Shown here: one piece after another, positions 7,494 through 15,922 of the stretch | Layout of the letters: each line of letters starts with the position of its first letter | Numbering within the stretch: position 1 is the stretch's first letter | From: Kaistella antarctica | GTDB lineage: Bacteria > Bacteroidota > Bacteroidia > Flavobacteriales > Weeksellaceae | Assembly (NCBI RefSeq): GCF_900109615.1 | Contig: NZ_FOIX01000003.1 | Coordinates: forward strand, 372,001-436,000 | Reading direction: 5' to 3' | Length of the DNA: 64,000 bases | Made by a program: the position numbers and the translations under genes | The notes under the pieces: generated by a model | What the model was told of the DNA's origin: nothing | Database searches by the model: none | Seen by the model: only the letters and a program-made list of their open reading frames with translations

Positions 7494-7943
7494 TTACATA
7501 ATTTTTGCAACTTCAGCACAAAGCCATTCTAACATTTCACGATCTTCATCGGTAAACGGATCTACTTTGTGAGAGTCAATATCAATCTGACCAAGATTTT
7601 GACCGTCTTTCATAATCGGAACTACGATTTCTGCTTTGGTATCGATAGAACAGCTTAAATAATTGTCTTGCTCATGAACATCTGGAACCACGAAGGTTTC
7701 ATTGGAAACAGCAACCTGTCCACAAATTCCTTTTCCGTAAGGAATAATCGTGTGATCTGTCGGTGCGCCGACGTAAGGTCCTAAAATCAATTCTTCTTTA
7801 TCACCGTTTTTAAAGTAAAATCCTGTCCAGTTGAAGTAGGAGATTTCCTGATCTAACAACGCACAAATTTTTTGAAGTTTTTCTTCCGTATTATCTTTTG
7901 GGCTTTCTAAAATAATGGAAAGACGTTTTTTTATTTCAGACAT
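7494..7943 (-). CDS. msrC: Free methionine-(R)-sulfoxide reductase, GAF domain
   Basis: A 149-residue stand-alone GAF protein of the fRMsr type, which reduces free Met-R-sulfoxide with thioredoxin. The family pattern FNWTGFYF, GPYVG, GKGICG and YLSCS-TKAEIVVPI is followed by GQIDIDS. Two cysteines are seen, Cys74 and Cys98, with the 24-residue spacing of two of the three Cys in the E. coli enzyme. The position of the third, ten residues before Cys74, is His64. The catalytic mechanism may therefore use only these two. It follows the uncharacterised gene at 7954 by 10 bases, suggesting one transcript. Confidence 0.85.
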   Translation of the reverse strand: MSEIKKRLSIILESPKDNTEEKLQKICALLDQEISYFNWTGFYFKNGDKEELILGPYVGAPTDHTIIPYGKGICGQVAVSNETFVVPDVHEQDNYLSCSIDTKAEIVVPIMKDGQNLGQIDIDSHKVDPFTDEDREMLEWLCAEVAKIM

Positions 7944-7953
7944 TTTTTTATTT

Positions 7954-9384
7954 TTAAATAAATTCTTTGAGTTTTAATTCTTCTTTGTAACCGAACATTC
8001 CGCGTTCTTTAATCAATTCCGCAACACCTTCCGGAACTTCTTTTTCCCAACCTGGAATATGGTTCGAAATCTTATCAAGGATAATTCTGGAGTAGATTTC
8101 AGAATAATCGGGATTATAATCCTTAATATCGACTATCCTTTTATTGAGTTTAAAATATTTATACAATTCTTTCAAACTATCGGCAACCTTTAGATTGTTG
8201 GCAGTCAGTAGTTCATGGGTTTCTGGATCTTTATACGGGTAGAGATAAACACGCATCCCTTTTCTGAAAAACTTACCAAACGCTTCCAAAATTCCGCCAG
8301 AAAGATTTTCATAATAATTTTCATCAAAAACATCGAGCATATTATTAACGCCCATCGCAACGCCAATTTTTCCATTGGTATAAGGTGCGAAATAATCAAT
8401 CAAACGATAGTATTCTGAGAAATTTGAGATGATCACCGTGTATCCTAATTTACCCAAAATATCGACTCTGTCTAGGAAATCTCTTTCGTCGATATCGCCC
8501 GCTGCTCTTAGATTGGCAATCGTGATTTCAAATAGAACCTCGGTTTCTGCTTCATTGCATCCCCAATCTTTTTTAAATAAATCGAGGCCTTTCTCAAACA
8601 TATCAATATTCACCAAAGTCACTGGTCTAAAGCTCCCACGGACGGCGAAAATATTTTTTCTATACAAAATATCGGCGGGCAACATATTGTTTCCTTCTGA
8701 ATTGAAAATAACAGCGTCCGTCATGCCACTTTTCACCAACTGCAGACTCATTAATCTGTTGTCAACATAGGTGAAAGCTGGTCCGCTGAAGTCGATCATA
8801 TCGATTTCTATGTTATCTTTTGAAATATCATCAAAAAGAGAATTAATTAAAATTCGTGGATTGTCAAAATAGTAAAAAGCTCCATATATAAGATTAACGC
8901 CAAGACTTCCTAAGGTTTCTTGTTGTAAAGTCGCATCGTTTTCATTAAACTTTACATGTAAAACGATTTCATTATAATCTTCAGATTCATGACACTGAAA
9001 CCGTAATCCAATCCAGCCATGACCTTTCATTGTTTTATCAAAGTTGATCGTGGTGACGGTATTGGCGTAAGAGAAAAATTTTCGACCAGGACAAGTTTCG
9101 CGGGAGACGCGTTCTTCGATTAGCGAAACTTCATAGCGCAACATTTTGCGCAATCTATTTTGAGTGACGTATCTATTTTTGGCTTCTCTACCATAAATCG
9201 CATCACTAAAGTCTTTATCATAAGCAGACATCGCCTTTGCGATGGTTCGAGAGGCGCCTCCTGCTCGGAAAAAATAGCGTACCGTTTCCTGACCAGCTCC
9301 AATTTCGGCAAAGGTGCCGTAAATGTTTTGGTCCAGATTGATCGCTAAGGCTTTCTGCTTGGGTGTTAATTTCGGTTGAATCAC
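7954..9384 (-). CDS. Conserved protein of unknown function (476 aa)
   Basis: I recognise a conserved bacterial family with the N-terminal signature KALAINLD-IYGTFAEIGAGQE followed by YFFRAGG-S-TIAKAMSAYDK-FSD-IYG, but know no proven function. By recollection, homologues carry conflicting database names (nicotinate-nucleotide adenylyltransferase, TonB-dependent receptor), and nothing here supports either: there is no signal peptide, beta-barrel or HxGH motif. It looks cytoplasmic. A hydrophilic middle includes NSEGNNMLPADILYRKN and a later GVNNMLDVFDENYYENLSGGILEAFG. It is 10 bases upstream of the free-Met-sulfoxide reductase and probably co-transcribed, which hints at stress or repair. Confidence 0.75.
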   Translation of the reverse strand: MIQPKLTPKQKALAINLDQNIYGTFAEIGAGQETVRYFFRAGGASRTIAKAMSAYDKDFSDAIYGREAKNRYVTQNRLRKMLRYEVSLIEERVSRETCPGRKFFSYANTVTTINFDKTMKGHGWIGLRFQCHESEDYNEIVLHVKFNENDATLQQETLGSLGVNLIYGAFYYFDNPRILINSLFDDISKDNIEIDMIDFSGPAFTYVDNRLMSLQLVKSGMTDAVIFNSEGNNMLPADILYRKNIFAVRGSFRPVTLVNIDMFEKGLDLFKKDWGCNEAETEVLFEITIANLRAAGDIDERDFLDRVDILGKLGYTVIISNFSEYYRLIDYFAPYTNGKIGVAMGVNNMLDVFDENYYENLSGGILEAFGKFFRKGMRVYLYPYKDPETHELLTANNLKVADSLKELYKYFKLNKRIVDIKDYNPDYSEIYSRIILDKISNHIPGWEKEVPEGVAELIKERGMFGYKEELKLKEFI

Positions 9385-9437
9385 AGTGAAGTCTAATTTT
9401 TTGTAAATTTACCAAAATAAAGCCAACATCAAAAAAA

Positions 9438-10202
9438 ATGAAGTTGAAATTTTTAGGAACGGGTACCTCTCAAGGAGTTCCCGTTATTGCCTGCCATTGC
9501 GACGTTTGTTCGTCATTAAATTTAAAAGATAAACGATTCCGTTCATCAGCTTTAATCACGACCGATTTCGGTAAGAAAATTCTGATTGATTGTGGACCTG
9601 ACTTCAGGTTGCAAATGCTCGATAACAAAGAAGAGCAAATCGATGCGGTGCTATTAACACATGAGCATAACGATCATGTGATTGGTTTGGATGATTTGCG
9701 ACCGCTCATCTTTAAAAATAGAAAGAACATCGATCTGTATGCGAATAAAAGAGTAGGTGACGAAGTGAAATCCCGTTTCCCTTACGCTTTTGCGGATATT
9801 AAATATCCTGGTGCGCCTTCTTTTAATTTACAGGAAATCACAGGTGATTTTAATATTTTGGACAATGATATTTATCCGATAGAGGTGATGCATTCTAAAA
9901 TTACCGTTCTTGGTTTTAAATTTAAAAAGCTTGCTTACATTACCGATGCTAGCTTCATTAATAATGATGAAAAAGAAAAATTAAAAAATCTGGATGTTCT
10001 TATTCTAAACTGCATTCGTAAAGAAGAATTGCATCCCGCGCACTTTATTTTGCCGCAGGTTTTAGAACTCTTTGAAGAGCTTCAACCAAAGAAATTGTAC
10101 CTCACTCATATTTCTCATCACTTAGGAATGCATGATGAAACAGAATTTGAACTGCCAGAAAATGTTCATCTCGCCTATGATGGTTTAGAATTGCAGTTTT
10201 GA
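9438..10202 (+). CDS. Metallo-beta-lactamase-fold hydrolase (PhnP-like)
   Basis: A 254-residue MBL-fold enzyme. The start MKLKFLGTGTSQGVPVIACHC is typical of the PhnP/phosphoribosyl cyclic phosphodiesterase-like branch. The metal motif HxHxDH is LTHEHNDHVIGLDDLRPL; later ligands are in VMHSKI and ITDASF, and the end has LYLTHISHHLG. The paired CHCDVC cysteines near residue 20 resemble the extra Zn site of this branch. No phosphonate genes are nearby, so the substrate may be another cyclic phosphate or a nucleic acid. It is divergent from the gene at 7954-9384 with only 53 bases between. Confidence 0.85.
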   Translation: MKLKFLGTGTSQGVPVIACHCDVCSSLNLKDKRFRSSALITTDFGKKILIDCGPDFRLQMLDNKEEQIDAVLLTHEHNDHVIGLDDLRPLIFKNRKNIDLYANKRVGDEVKSRFPYAFADIKYPGAPSFNLQEITGDFNILDNDIYPIEVMHSKITVLGFKFKKLAYITDASFINNDEKEKLKNLDVLILNCIRKEELHPAHFILPQVLELFEELQPKKLYLTHISHHLGMHDETEFELPENVHLAYDGLELQF

Positions 10203-10292
10203 TAATCAAATAGTTAGTTAGTTTTAGTGATGAACACGACGGTTTTGTTGAAATTTTAGTAAATAAATTTCCTGTTCTTAAAAAATTAATTC

Positions 10293-10300
10293 TATATTTG
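10293..10300 (+). promoter_or_regulatory. -7 element TATATTTG for tRNA-Leu
   Basis: TATATTTG, a perfect TAnnTTTG element, stands 15 bases before the tRNA 5' end. Confidence 0.6.
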
Positions 10301-10315
10301 CACTCCAATTTAAAC

Positions 10316-10397
10316 GCCCGGCTGGCGGAATTGGTAGACGCGCTAGACTCAAACTCTAGTATCGCAAGATGTACCAGTTCGATTCTGGTGCCGGGTA
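10316..10397 (+). tRNA. tRNA-Leu (anticodon CAA)
   Basis: An 82-base class II tRNA without encoded CCA. The acceptor arm GCCCGGC pairs with GCCGGGT, with a terminal G-U. The D arm holds TTGGTAGACGC, the anticodon arm CTAGA-CTCAAAC-TCTAG gives anticodon CAA (reads UUG), a short variable stem follows, and the T loop is GTTCGATTC. A hairpin terminator follows directly. Confidence 0.95.
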
Positions 10398-10401
10398 CTA
10401 C

Positions 10402-10440
10402 AAACCTCTGTAATCATTGATTCACAGAGGTTTTTTATTT
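10402..10440 (+). terminator. Terminator after tRNA-Leu
   Basis: AAACCTCTGT pairs with ACAGAGGTTT around a 12-base loop and is followed by T-rich sequence. The A-rich left side could also serve the minus-strand channel gene. Confidence 0.85.
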
Positions 10441-10456
10441 CTACATCTAATTTAAA

Positions 10457-11548
10457 TTATTTTGGTTTCCCCAAATACTCTTCAATAATTTCTGAAATTT
10501 GCTGATCTTCCGATAATTCTAACAGCGTTCTATTGACTTGGAAAACTAAATTACTTTCTTTGGGAAAAGCAAAGCCGTAACCTTGTTGATAGTATTCTGC
10601 GGTGGCAAGCTCTAAATCATCATCTTTGTGCGTATTGATGTAGTGCATCAACTGCGGCCGGTCGTAAACAATAGCATCAACTTGTTCAGCATTCAGCATT
10701 TTTATCGCTTCAGCTAAAGTCTCTGTCGGTTTTATTCTAATATTATATTCCTTTAAAAAAGTAACAGAAGGAGAACCTGAAATGGTTGCGACTTTTTTTC
10801 CATTTAATTGCTCAATATTTTTAATGTCAACCGACTGAAAATTAGAGAAGGTAAGAACACTCGCAATTCCTGCAATCATCGAGGTCGCTGAAATAATCGA
10901 TACAACCATCCAAGTTCCTGCAATTATTCTACCCATCAATGTTACTGGTGCTTTATCACCATAACCAGTTGTACTCATGGTTACAATTGCTAACCACATT
11001 CCGCTGCCAATTCCTTTTGCAGGTTTCGAGGAGAACTGTTCGGGCGATGCTTTCCTTTCTGCAAGCCACAGTAAAGTACCAACGATTCCCAGAATAACAA
11101 GAAAGATTCCTATTGCTAATAATAATTTAAAGCTAAATAAAAGTTTGAAAACATTCCAGATACTAAATTCACCTTGCTTATAAGCGATAGCTAAACTTGA
11201 CTGATAAAACGGTTGTGAAAATCTAAAATCGTTTAACCTCTGAGAGTTAATGGTTACTGGTCCAACAACCAAATCCAAGTCTCCTTTTTTCAAAGCATCT
11301 AAGGCAAGATTAACGGTTTTGTAAGATTTATATTGATAAGTCCAGTCAAGATCTGTTGCAATTTCATCCCAAATACTAACCGAAATTCCTTGAGGCGCAG
11401 AATTTCCACGTTCCGTAAAAACAAATGGCGCAGTCCCAGCCACACCAACTCTTAAAGAATCAGTTTTCGAATTGATGGTCTGTGCTGAAATTGTATTAAC
11501 GAACAGAAAATTTAAAATCAGTAAAATGTAGAAATGAGATCGCTGCAT
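10457..11548 (-). CDS. GluR0-like ligand-gated potassium channel (SBP domain plus ion channel)
   Basis: The layout is signal peptide (1-22), first half of a periplasmic amino-acid-binding domain (about 31-125), helix (142-162), pore loop, helix (208-232), then the second binding half (about 245-363). This is the order of prokaryotic ionotropic glutamate receptors such as GluR0. The filter is TTGYGD (193-198), which in known channels selects K+. VGPVTINSQRLNDFRFSQPF aligns with the iGluR block whose Arg (here Arg104) holds the ligand carboxylate. It would sit in the inner membrane and open on binding a small ligand. The ligand is unknown. Monocistronic. Confidence 0.88.
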   Translation of the reverse strand: MQRSHFYILLILNFLFVNTISAQTINSKTDSLRVGVAGTAPFVFTERGNSAPQGISVSIWDEIATDLDWTYQYKSYKTVNLALDALKKGDLDLVVGPVTINSQRLNDFRFSQPFYQSSLAIAYKQGEFSIWNVFKLLFSFKLLLAIGIFLVILGIVGTLLWLAERKASPEQFSSKPAKGIGSGMWLAIVTMSTTGYGDKAPVTLMGRIIAGTWMVVSIISATSMIAGIASVLTFSNFQSVDIKNIEQLNGKKVATISGSPSVTFLKEYNIRIKPTETLAEAIKMLNAEQVDAIVYDRPQLMHYINTHKDDDLELATAEYYQQGYGFAFPKESNLVFQVNRTLLELSEDQQISEIIEEYLGKPK

Positions 11549-11666
11549 GTAATAGAGATGTATTTACAAAGTTTTTAAAATAAGAAAAATTTATTCTTTA
11601 GACCAATTAGCCAGTATTTATAACCTTTAAATAATTATCCTTCCCTTATTAAAGAAGTGAAAAACG

Positions 11667-12344
11667 TTATTTATAATGCTGAAATATTCCAAAATCAGTC
11701 GGGGTCCAAAGTGCAGCTTTTTGGCCAGCTGCTTTTAAAGCGTTGTTGGTCCAAGTATTACAAGTGTATAAAAAACTGTAACTTCCTTTGGCTTCATAAA
11801 ACGCATCGTCCTTAGAATATACCGCGTCTGTAGGAATTAAGATATTTTGTCCTGAACTATCTTTGTCAAATTTAGAATCTACAAATTCAATCAATGCTGC
11901 ATACTGATTTTTGGTAAGCAGCATTTTTTTACAGTCAGCTCCTTCTTTCATTGTTTTGTAAAAAGTGGTATGCATCGCCGAATCGCCCAGCCAAAAAGCT
12001 GCATAAAATGCTGTGGAAACTTTTAGTTCTGCCCATGTCGGTGTGTCTAAATAGAATCCTTTGTCGCCCCAACCAATGCCGACATAATTAAAATCCGAAC
12101 TTTTAGAAGTCGTATTATCAAATAGGATTTTGGTGCTCCAATCAATTTGGTCAGTTTTGATCGGCATTACAATATCAGTATGGACACCGTTCGTATAAAT
12201 ATAAATAGGAATATTTGCGATTTCGGTAGTCGCCTTTTTTTGAATTGGAATATACGGAATAACCAAAGAAAGAACTACGTAGAGTAGAACCAAGCCCAGA
12301 ATTGCAGCTAAACTTTTCAGAATAATTGAGAATGCTTTTTTCAA
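11667..12344 (-). CDS. DUF2459 (TIGR02117 family) membrane-anchored protein
   Basis: A 225-residue protein with an N-terminal membrane anchor (about residues 8-31) and an extracytoplasmic domain. Motifs YIYTNGVHTDIVMP, YVGIGWGDKGFYLDTPTW and YSFLYTCNTWTNNALKAAG match the DUF2459/TIGR02117 family. The conserved His, Asp and the late C-TW-N pattern recall a papain-like NlpC/P60-like arrangement, an inference only. No function is established. It has no close operon partner. Confidence 0.75.
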   Translation of the reverse strand: MKKAFSIILKSLAAILGLVLLYVVLSLVIPYIPIQKKATTEIANIPIYIYTNGVHTDIVMPIKTDQIDWSTKILFDNTTSKSSDFNYVGIGWGDKGFYLDTPTWAELKVSTAFYAAFWLGDSAMHTTFYKTMKEGADCKKMLLTKNQYAALIEFVDSKFDKDSSGQNILIPTDAVYSKDDAFYEAKGSYSFLYTCNTWTNNALKAAGQKAALWTPTDFGIFQHYK

Positions 12345-12393
12345 AATGTGTTTTTTTTTAAATTTGATTTCATCATTGCTTTAATAATGATTG

Positions 12394-13350
12394 TTAAAAG
12401 TTAGAGGTTTTAGAATCAGTCAAAAATTCTATATTTCTTTTCAGCCCTGCAAATTTCGTTCTCTTTACGGGAGACTTTCGAAATATTTCTGAAAATAATT
12501 CCTGTGAGAGTTCTTGCCAATCAGATTTTTCTAGATTTTGAAGCAGAGAATTAGGTTTAAATTTTTCCTGCTGATGCGGCTTTGAAAAACGATTCCAAGG
12601 GCAAACATCCTGGCAAATATCGCAGCCAAACATCCAGTCTTCCATCTTACCTTTAAAGTGAGCGGGAATTTCATTTTTCAATTCGATGGTTGCGTAAGAA
12701 ATACATTTGCTTCCATCGATCACGCGGTCAGCAACAATTGCATCGGTTGGACACGCGTCGATGCATTTTCGGCAGGAACCACAATGATCAGTCGTTTCAT
12801 AATCTTCCACAAGTTCTAAATCACAAATGATTTCGGCTAAAAAATAAAAGGATCCAGTTTGTTTGGTGATAAGATTGGCGTTTTTCCCGACCCAACCAAT
12901 TCCCGATTTTCTGGCCCAACTTCTTTCTAAGATCGGGGCGGAATCGGTGAAAACCCGACATTCAATATCTCCGATTTCATCCTTTAACTCAGCTACCATT
13001 TCACGCAAAATCTCCTTTATAATTTCATGGTAATCTTCACCATAAGCGTATTTAGAAATTTTTAGGTTGCCCAGATTAGCCAAATTTTTTTCTGGAAAAT
13101 AATTGTAGGAGAGTGAAATAACTGATTTAGAACCTTCAACCAACCGTCGTGGATCCAGTCTTTTGTCAAAGTAATTTTCCATGTAAGACATTTCTCCCTG
13201 GTAATTATGCTTCAGCCAACTTTCAAACGGTCTAGCATCTTCTTCCAGAAAATCTGCTCGTGATATTCCACAATTTTGAAAACCAAACTTTTTTGCTTTG
13301 GCTTTAATTAAATTTGAATTAAATTCTGGACTTTGTAACATAGATTGCAT
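12394..13350 (-). CDS. queG: Epoxyqueuosine reductase
   Basis: QueG reduces epoxyqueuosine to queuosine in tRNA, using cobalamin and two 4Fe-4S clusters. The 318-residue protein has FGFQNCGISRADFLEEDARPFESWL at the start (conserved in QueG), then CGSCRKCIDACPTDAI and CDICQDVCPWN, the two ferredoxin-type Cys clusters. Length is slightly short of enzymes with a C-terminal HEAT extension. The start at 13350 would be almost leaderless behind the -7 element at 13353-13360; an in-frame ATG at 13341 is the alternative. Divergent from the rhodanese gene. Confidence 0.92.
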   Translation of the reverse strand: MQSMLQSPEFNSNLIKAKAKKFGFQNCGISRADFLEEDARPFESWLKHNYQGEMSYMENYFDKRLDPRRLVEGSKSVISLSYNYFPEKNLANLGNLKISKYAYGEDYHEIIKEILREMVAELKDEIGDIECRVFTDSAPILERSWARKSGIGWVGKNANLITKQTGSFYFLAEIICDLELVEDYETTDHCGSCRKCIDACPTDAIVADRVIDGSKCISYATIELKNEIPAHFKGKMEDWMFGCDICQDVCPWNRFSKPHQQEKFKPNSLLQNLEKSDWQELSQELFSEIFRKSPVKRTKFAGLKRNIEFLTDSKTSNF

Positions 13351-13352
13351 TG

Positions 13353-13360
13353 CAAAACTA
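13353..13360 (-). promoter_or_regulatory. -7 element TAGTTTTG for queG
   Basis: The minus strand reads TAGTTTTG, fitting TAnnTTTG, directly before the queG start. It lies back to back with the plus-strand element at 13372-13379. Confidence 0.45.
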
Positions 13361-13371
13361 ACAATATTTTA

Positions 13372-13379
13372 TAAATTTG
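13372..13379 (+). promoter_or_regulatory. -7 element TAAATTTG for the rhodanese gene
   Basis: TAAATTTG matches the -7 consensus; a TTG near 13350 lies about 20 bases upstream, a suitable -33 distance. The gene starts at 13415. Confidence 0.55.
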
Positions 13380-13414
13380 TGACTTAAATATTTATAACCA
13401 TTAAATTAAAAAAT

Positions 13415-13702
13415 ATGTCAATAGAAGAAGTTTTAAAAACAGGAAACTACCATTTAGTCGATGTTCGTGAACAAATGGAACTGGAAATGGATGGTGAGAT
13501 AGAATCTGCCCTTAACATTCCTTTAGGCGAAATTCAAGACCGGAAAGAAGAGGTGATGCAGTTAGAAGGTCCGAAAATCTTTTTCTGCAGAAGCGGAAAC
13601 AGAAGCGGTAAAGCGTTAGAGTTCTTTAAATCTGAAAATATGTCCGATATTTATAATGGTGGCGGATTTGCTGACGTTCAGAAATCGCTGGAAAGTATTT
13701 AA
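13415..13702 (+). CDS. Single-domain rhodanese-like sulfurtransferase
   Basis: A 95-residue single rhodanese domain, likely a cytoplasmic sulfur carrier. LVDVREQMELEMDGEIESALNIPLGEI is the usual first half. The active-site loop CRSGNRS carries the catalytic Cys58, with the RSGNRS form common in thiosulfate sulfurtransferases of the PspE/GlpE kind. The end NGGGFADV matches the family G-G--W block. No signal peptide. It is divergent from queG, but no functional link is obvious. Confidence 0.9.
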   Translation: MSIEEVLKTGNYHLVDVREQMELEMDGEIESALNIPLGEIQDRKEEVMQLEGPKIFFCRSGNRSGKALEFFKSENMSDIYNGGGFADVQKSLESI

Positions 13703-13722
13703 CATTATTTTGTCGTGAAGTT

Positions 13723-13755
13723 AAAAGAGTTGATTATAAATCAGCTCTTTTTTTG
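13723..13755 (+). terminator. Terminator after the rhodanese gene
   Basis: AAAGAGTTGATT pairs with AATCAGCTCTTT around an ATA loop, with one G-T pair, and ends in a T run. Confidence 0.8.
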
Positions 13756-13951
13756 TGTAATTTATAATGTTTCAATGACACGGATTGATATAATCCTTTT
13801 TAAAATCTAAATGTGCGTTTAATTAATTGTATTCGCTAATTATTTGATTATCAATAATTTGCAAATAATGGAAGAATTTTAAGCACAAAATAAATCCATT
13901 TTGGCACGATTTTGACAAGTAACCTCGAAGTAAAATTAAAAATTTAGAATT

Positions 13952-14521
13952 ATGAAATCAATCAAAAAAACAATTCTTGCCTTAGGAGTAATGAGCGCAG
14001 GATTATTAAGCGCACAAAGTGCAGACATGACGAACATGCTTAAAGTAGGAATCCACGGTGGACTTGCCGTTCCTGCAGAAAACGCAGGTGGTAATTTAGG
14101 AGTAGACCTTTCTTACCAAAATTTAATCACACCAGGTTTCGGTTTAGGTATTGCAACAGGTTATAGCCATTTTTTCGGAAAAGAAAACAACGGTTATGAT
14201 AACAACGATTTTGGTGTAGTTCCAGTAGCTGCATTGATTAGAGTTTACCCGAAACAAATGGGTTTCTATTTAGGAACTGATATTGGTTACGGATTTATCG
14301 TTGGTGATGACAAAGTTGCTGCAAACGATATTACCAATACTGCAAGACCAGATGGTGGACTTTACATCAAACCAGAAATAGGATATCATAACAAAGACTG
14401 GAACTTCTCTTTACATTATCAAAAGACTTTCACTGGAGATAAAGGAGAATTGACTAATCAAAAATATAGCGCTGGCGCAGTCGGTGTAGGTGTGGGTTAC
14501 AACATTCCTTTAGGTAAATAA
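13952..14521 (+). CDS. Outer-membrane beta-barrel protein
   Basis: A 189-residue protein with a signal peptide (cleaved near LLSAQS, residue 21). The rest is rich in alternating, Gly- and aromatic-ending strands (VGIHGGLAVP, GFGLGIATGYSHFF, GFYLGTDIGYGFIVG, AGAVGVGVGYNIPL), as in small OmpA-like or porin-family barrels. The last strand ends in a hydrophobic pattern suited to outer-membrane insertion. Function is unknown. It stands alone, with a terminator after it. Confidence 0.7.
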   Translation: MKSIKKTILALGVMSAGLLSAQSADMTNMLKVGIHGGLAVPAENAGGNLGVDLSYQNLITPGFGLGIATGYSHFFGKENNGYDNNDFGVVPVAALIRVYPKQMGFYLGTDIGYGFIVGDDKVAANDITNTARPDGGLYIKPEIGYHNKDWNFSLHYQKTFTGDKGELTNQKYSAGAVGVGVGYNIPLGK

Positions 14522-14539
14522 TTTTTGCATAAATATCAT

Positions 14540-14573
14540 AACCTTCTCTTTCAACAGAGGAGGTTTTTTTTTG
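14540..14573 (+). terminator. Terminator after the beta-barrel gene
   Basis: AACCTTCTCT pairs with AGAGGAGGTT around a short loop, followed by nine T. Confidence 0.8.
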
Positions 14574-14602
14574 TTTTTAAGCGGTTTTTTAAAAACAATT
14601 AT

Positions 14603-14610
14603 TATCTTTG
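14603..14610 (+). promoter_or_regulatory. -7 element TATCTTTG for glucokinase
   Basis: A perfect TAnnTTTG element 17 bases before the glk ATG. No clean -33 TTG at 17-23 bases. Confidence 0.5.
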
Positions 14611-14627
14611 GTTGATAACATTACAAC

Positions 14628-15677
14628 ATGGACACTAAAAATAAATTCGAACTTTTTTTACCCGGAATTGGCACTGAAACAAATGACAACATCTCTTTGA
14701 TCGCTGCCGATCTTAGGGATGAAAAAACAGTGATTGGCCTTTATGCAACGGAAGATAAAAAGATTTTCTCCAAAATAGAAAATACGTATTCAACCAACGA
14801 ATTCAGCTCTTTTTCGGCCATCGTCAATCAATTTATTACCGAACATTCCCTAGAAAATATTTCAAAAATTGCAGTGGCTGTTCCGGGACCAGTCCTCGCT
14901 GGCAAAAGTGCTCCACAACGTTTGTCTTGGGCATTAGATGCTGAGGACATTAAAAATGAAACCTCAGTAAGTGAAGTGTTTTTAATTAATGATTTGGAAG
15001 CTTCAGCGTATGGATTAGAACAGGTCGCAGCCGAAAATTTGGTTACGATTCACGATTCAGGCAATTTCACGCCTGGCAATGCCGTGCTTTTGGCACCTGG
15101 AGACGGATTGGGTGAAGCAGCTTTATTTTGGGACGGAAGTTTTTTAAGACCTTTCGCCACAGAAGGTGGGCATTCTGAATTCTCTCCACGTACAAATGAC
15201 GAAGTTGAATTTTACTCTTTTCTTCAAAAAATATACGGAATTGTAAGTTGGGAATCTGTGCTTTCTAAAGGTGGACTGTTTAACGTTTACCGATTCCTAA
15301 GAGATGTAAAACGACAAGTACAACCCGATTGGTTGACACAAGAAATAGAAGCCGGTAATTTTACACAAGCCATTATTCAAGGTGCAATCCAGAAAAGAGA
15401 TCGTATCTGTACCATGACCATTGAAACATTTTTAGTTTTCCTTGCTCGCGAGGCAAACAGTTTAGTGCTCAAGATGAAAGCAACTGGCGGATTATACTTA
15501 AGCGGAGAAATTCCAGTTATGCTGGAAGATTTCCTTAATAACAAAAAGTTTTATAAGAACTTCATCATCAGCGATAAAATGGAGAATATTCTAAAAGATA
15601 TTCCAATTTATTTGGTTAAGGATGAGAAAACAATTCTCAATGGAGCGGCTTTATACGCCGCTTTTTATAAAAAATAA
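14628..15677 (+). CDS. glk: Glucokinase
   Basis: Phosphorylates glucose with ATP to glucose 6-phosphate in the cytoplasm. The 349-residue protein belongs to the proteobacterial Glk (PF02685) branch: IAVAVPGPVLAGK, LINDLEASAYGLE with the catalytic Asp, LLAPGDGLGEAALFW and EGGHSEFSPR. The C-terminal GGLYLSGEI is the second phosphate/adenosine motif. The start LIAADLRDEKTVIGLY replaces the usual DIGGTN motif with ADLRDE, a visible departure in the first phosphate loop. It lies between two terminators and appears monocistronic. Confidence 0.87.
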   Translation: MDTKNKFELFLPGIGTETNDNISLIAADLRDEKTVIGLYATEDKKIFSKIENTYSTNEFSSFSAIVNQFITEHSLENISKIAVAVPGPVLAGKSAPQRLSWALDAEDIKNETSVSEVFLINDLEASAYGLEQVAAENLVTIHDSGNFTPGNAVLLAPGDGLGEAALFWDGSFLRPFATEGGHSEFSPRTNDEVEFYSFLQKIYGIVSWESVLSKGGLFNVYRFLRDVKRQVQPDWLTQEIEAGNFTQAIIQGAIQKRDRICTMTIETFLVFLAREANSLVLKMKATGGLYLSGEIPVMLEDFLNNKKFYKNFIISDKMENILKDIPIYLVKDEKTILNGAALYAAFYKK

Positions 15678-15695
15678 TTAAACTTACTGATACTT

Positions 15696-15724
15696 AAAAA
15701 CTTCGCTAATCAGCGGAGTTTTTA
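15696..15724 (+). terminator. Terminator after glk
   Basis: AAAACTTCGCT and AGCGGAGTTTTT pair around AATC, followed by T. Confidence 0.75.
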
Positions 15725-15889
15725 TATTTCAATTAAAATTCTTTTAACCAAAATTTAATTAAGAATTTCACAGTCATTTGAAAGTACACTGAAGCTTAAA
15801 GTTATCTATAAATAGTCTAGATGATGGAAAACTTCCTGGAAATAGGCATTTCTTATCTTACATCAAGAGCATCCTGCTAAATGTTTCGA

Positions 15890-15897
15890 TATTTTTG
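15890..15897 (+). promoter_or_regulatory. -7 element TATTTTTG for the YceI gene
   Basis: Fits TAnnTTTG, 25 bases before the ATG at 15923. Confidence 0.5.
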
Positions 15898-15922
15898 CAC
15901 TTGAAAATTTAATTAAAAAAAT

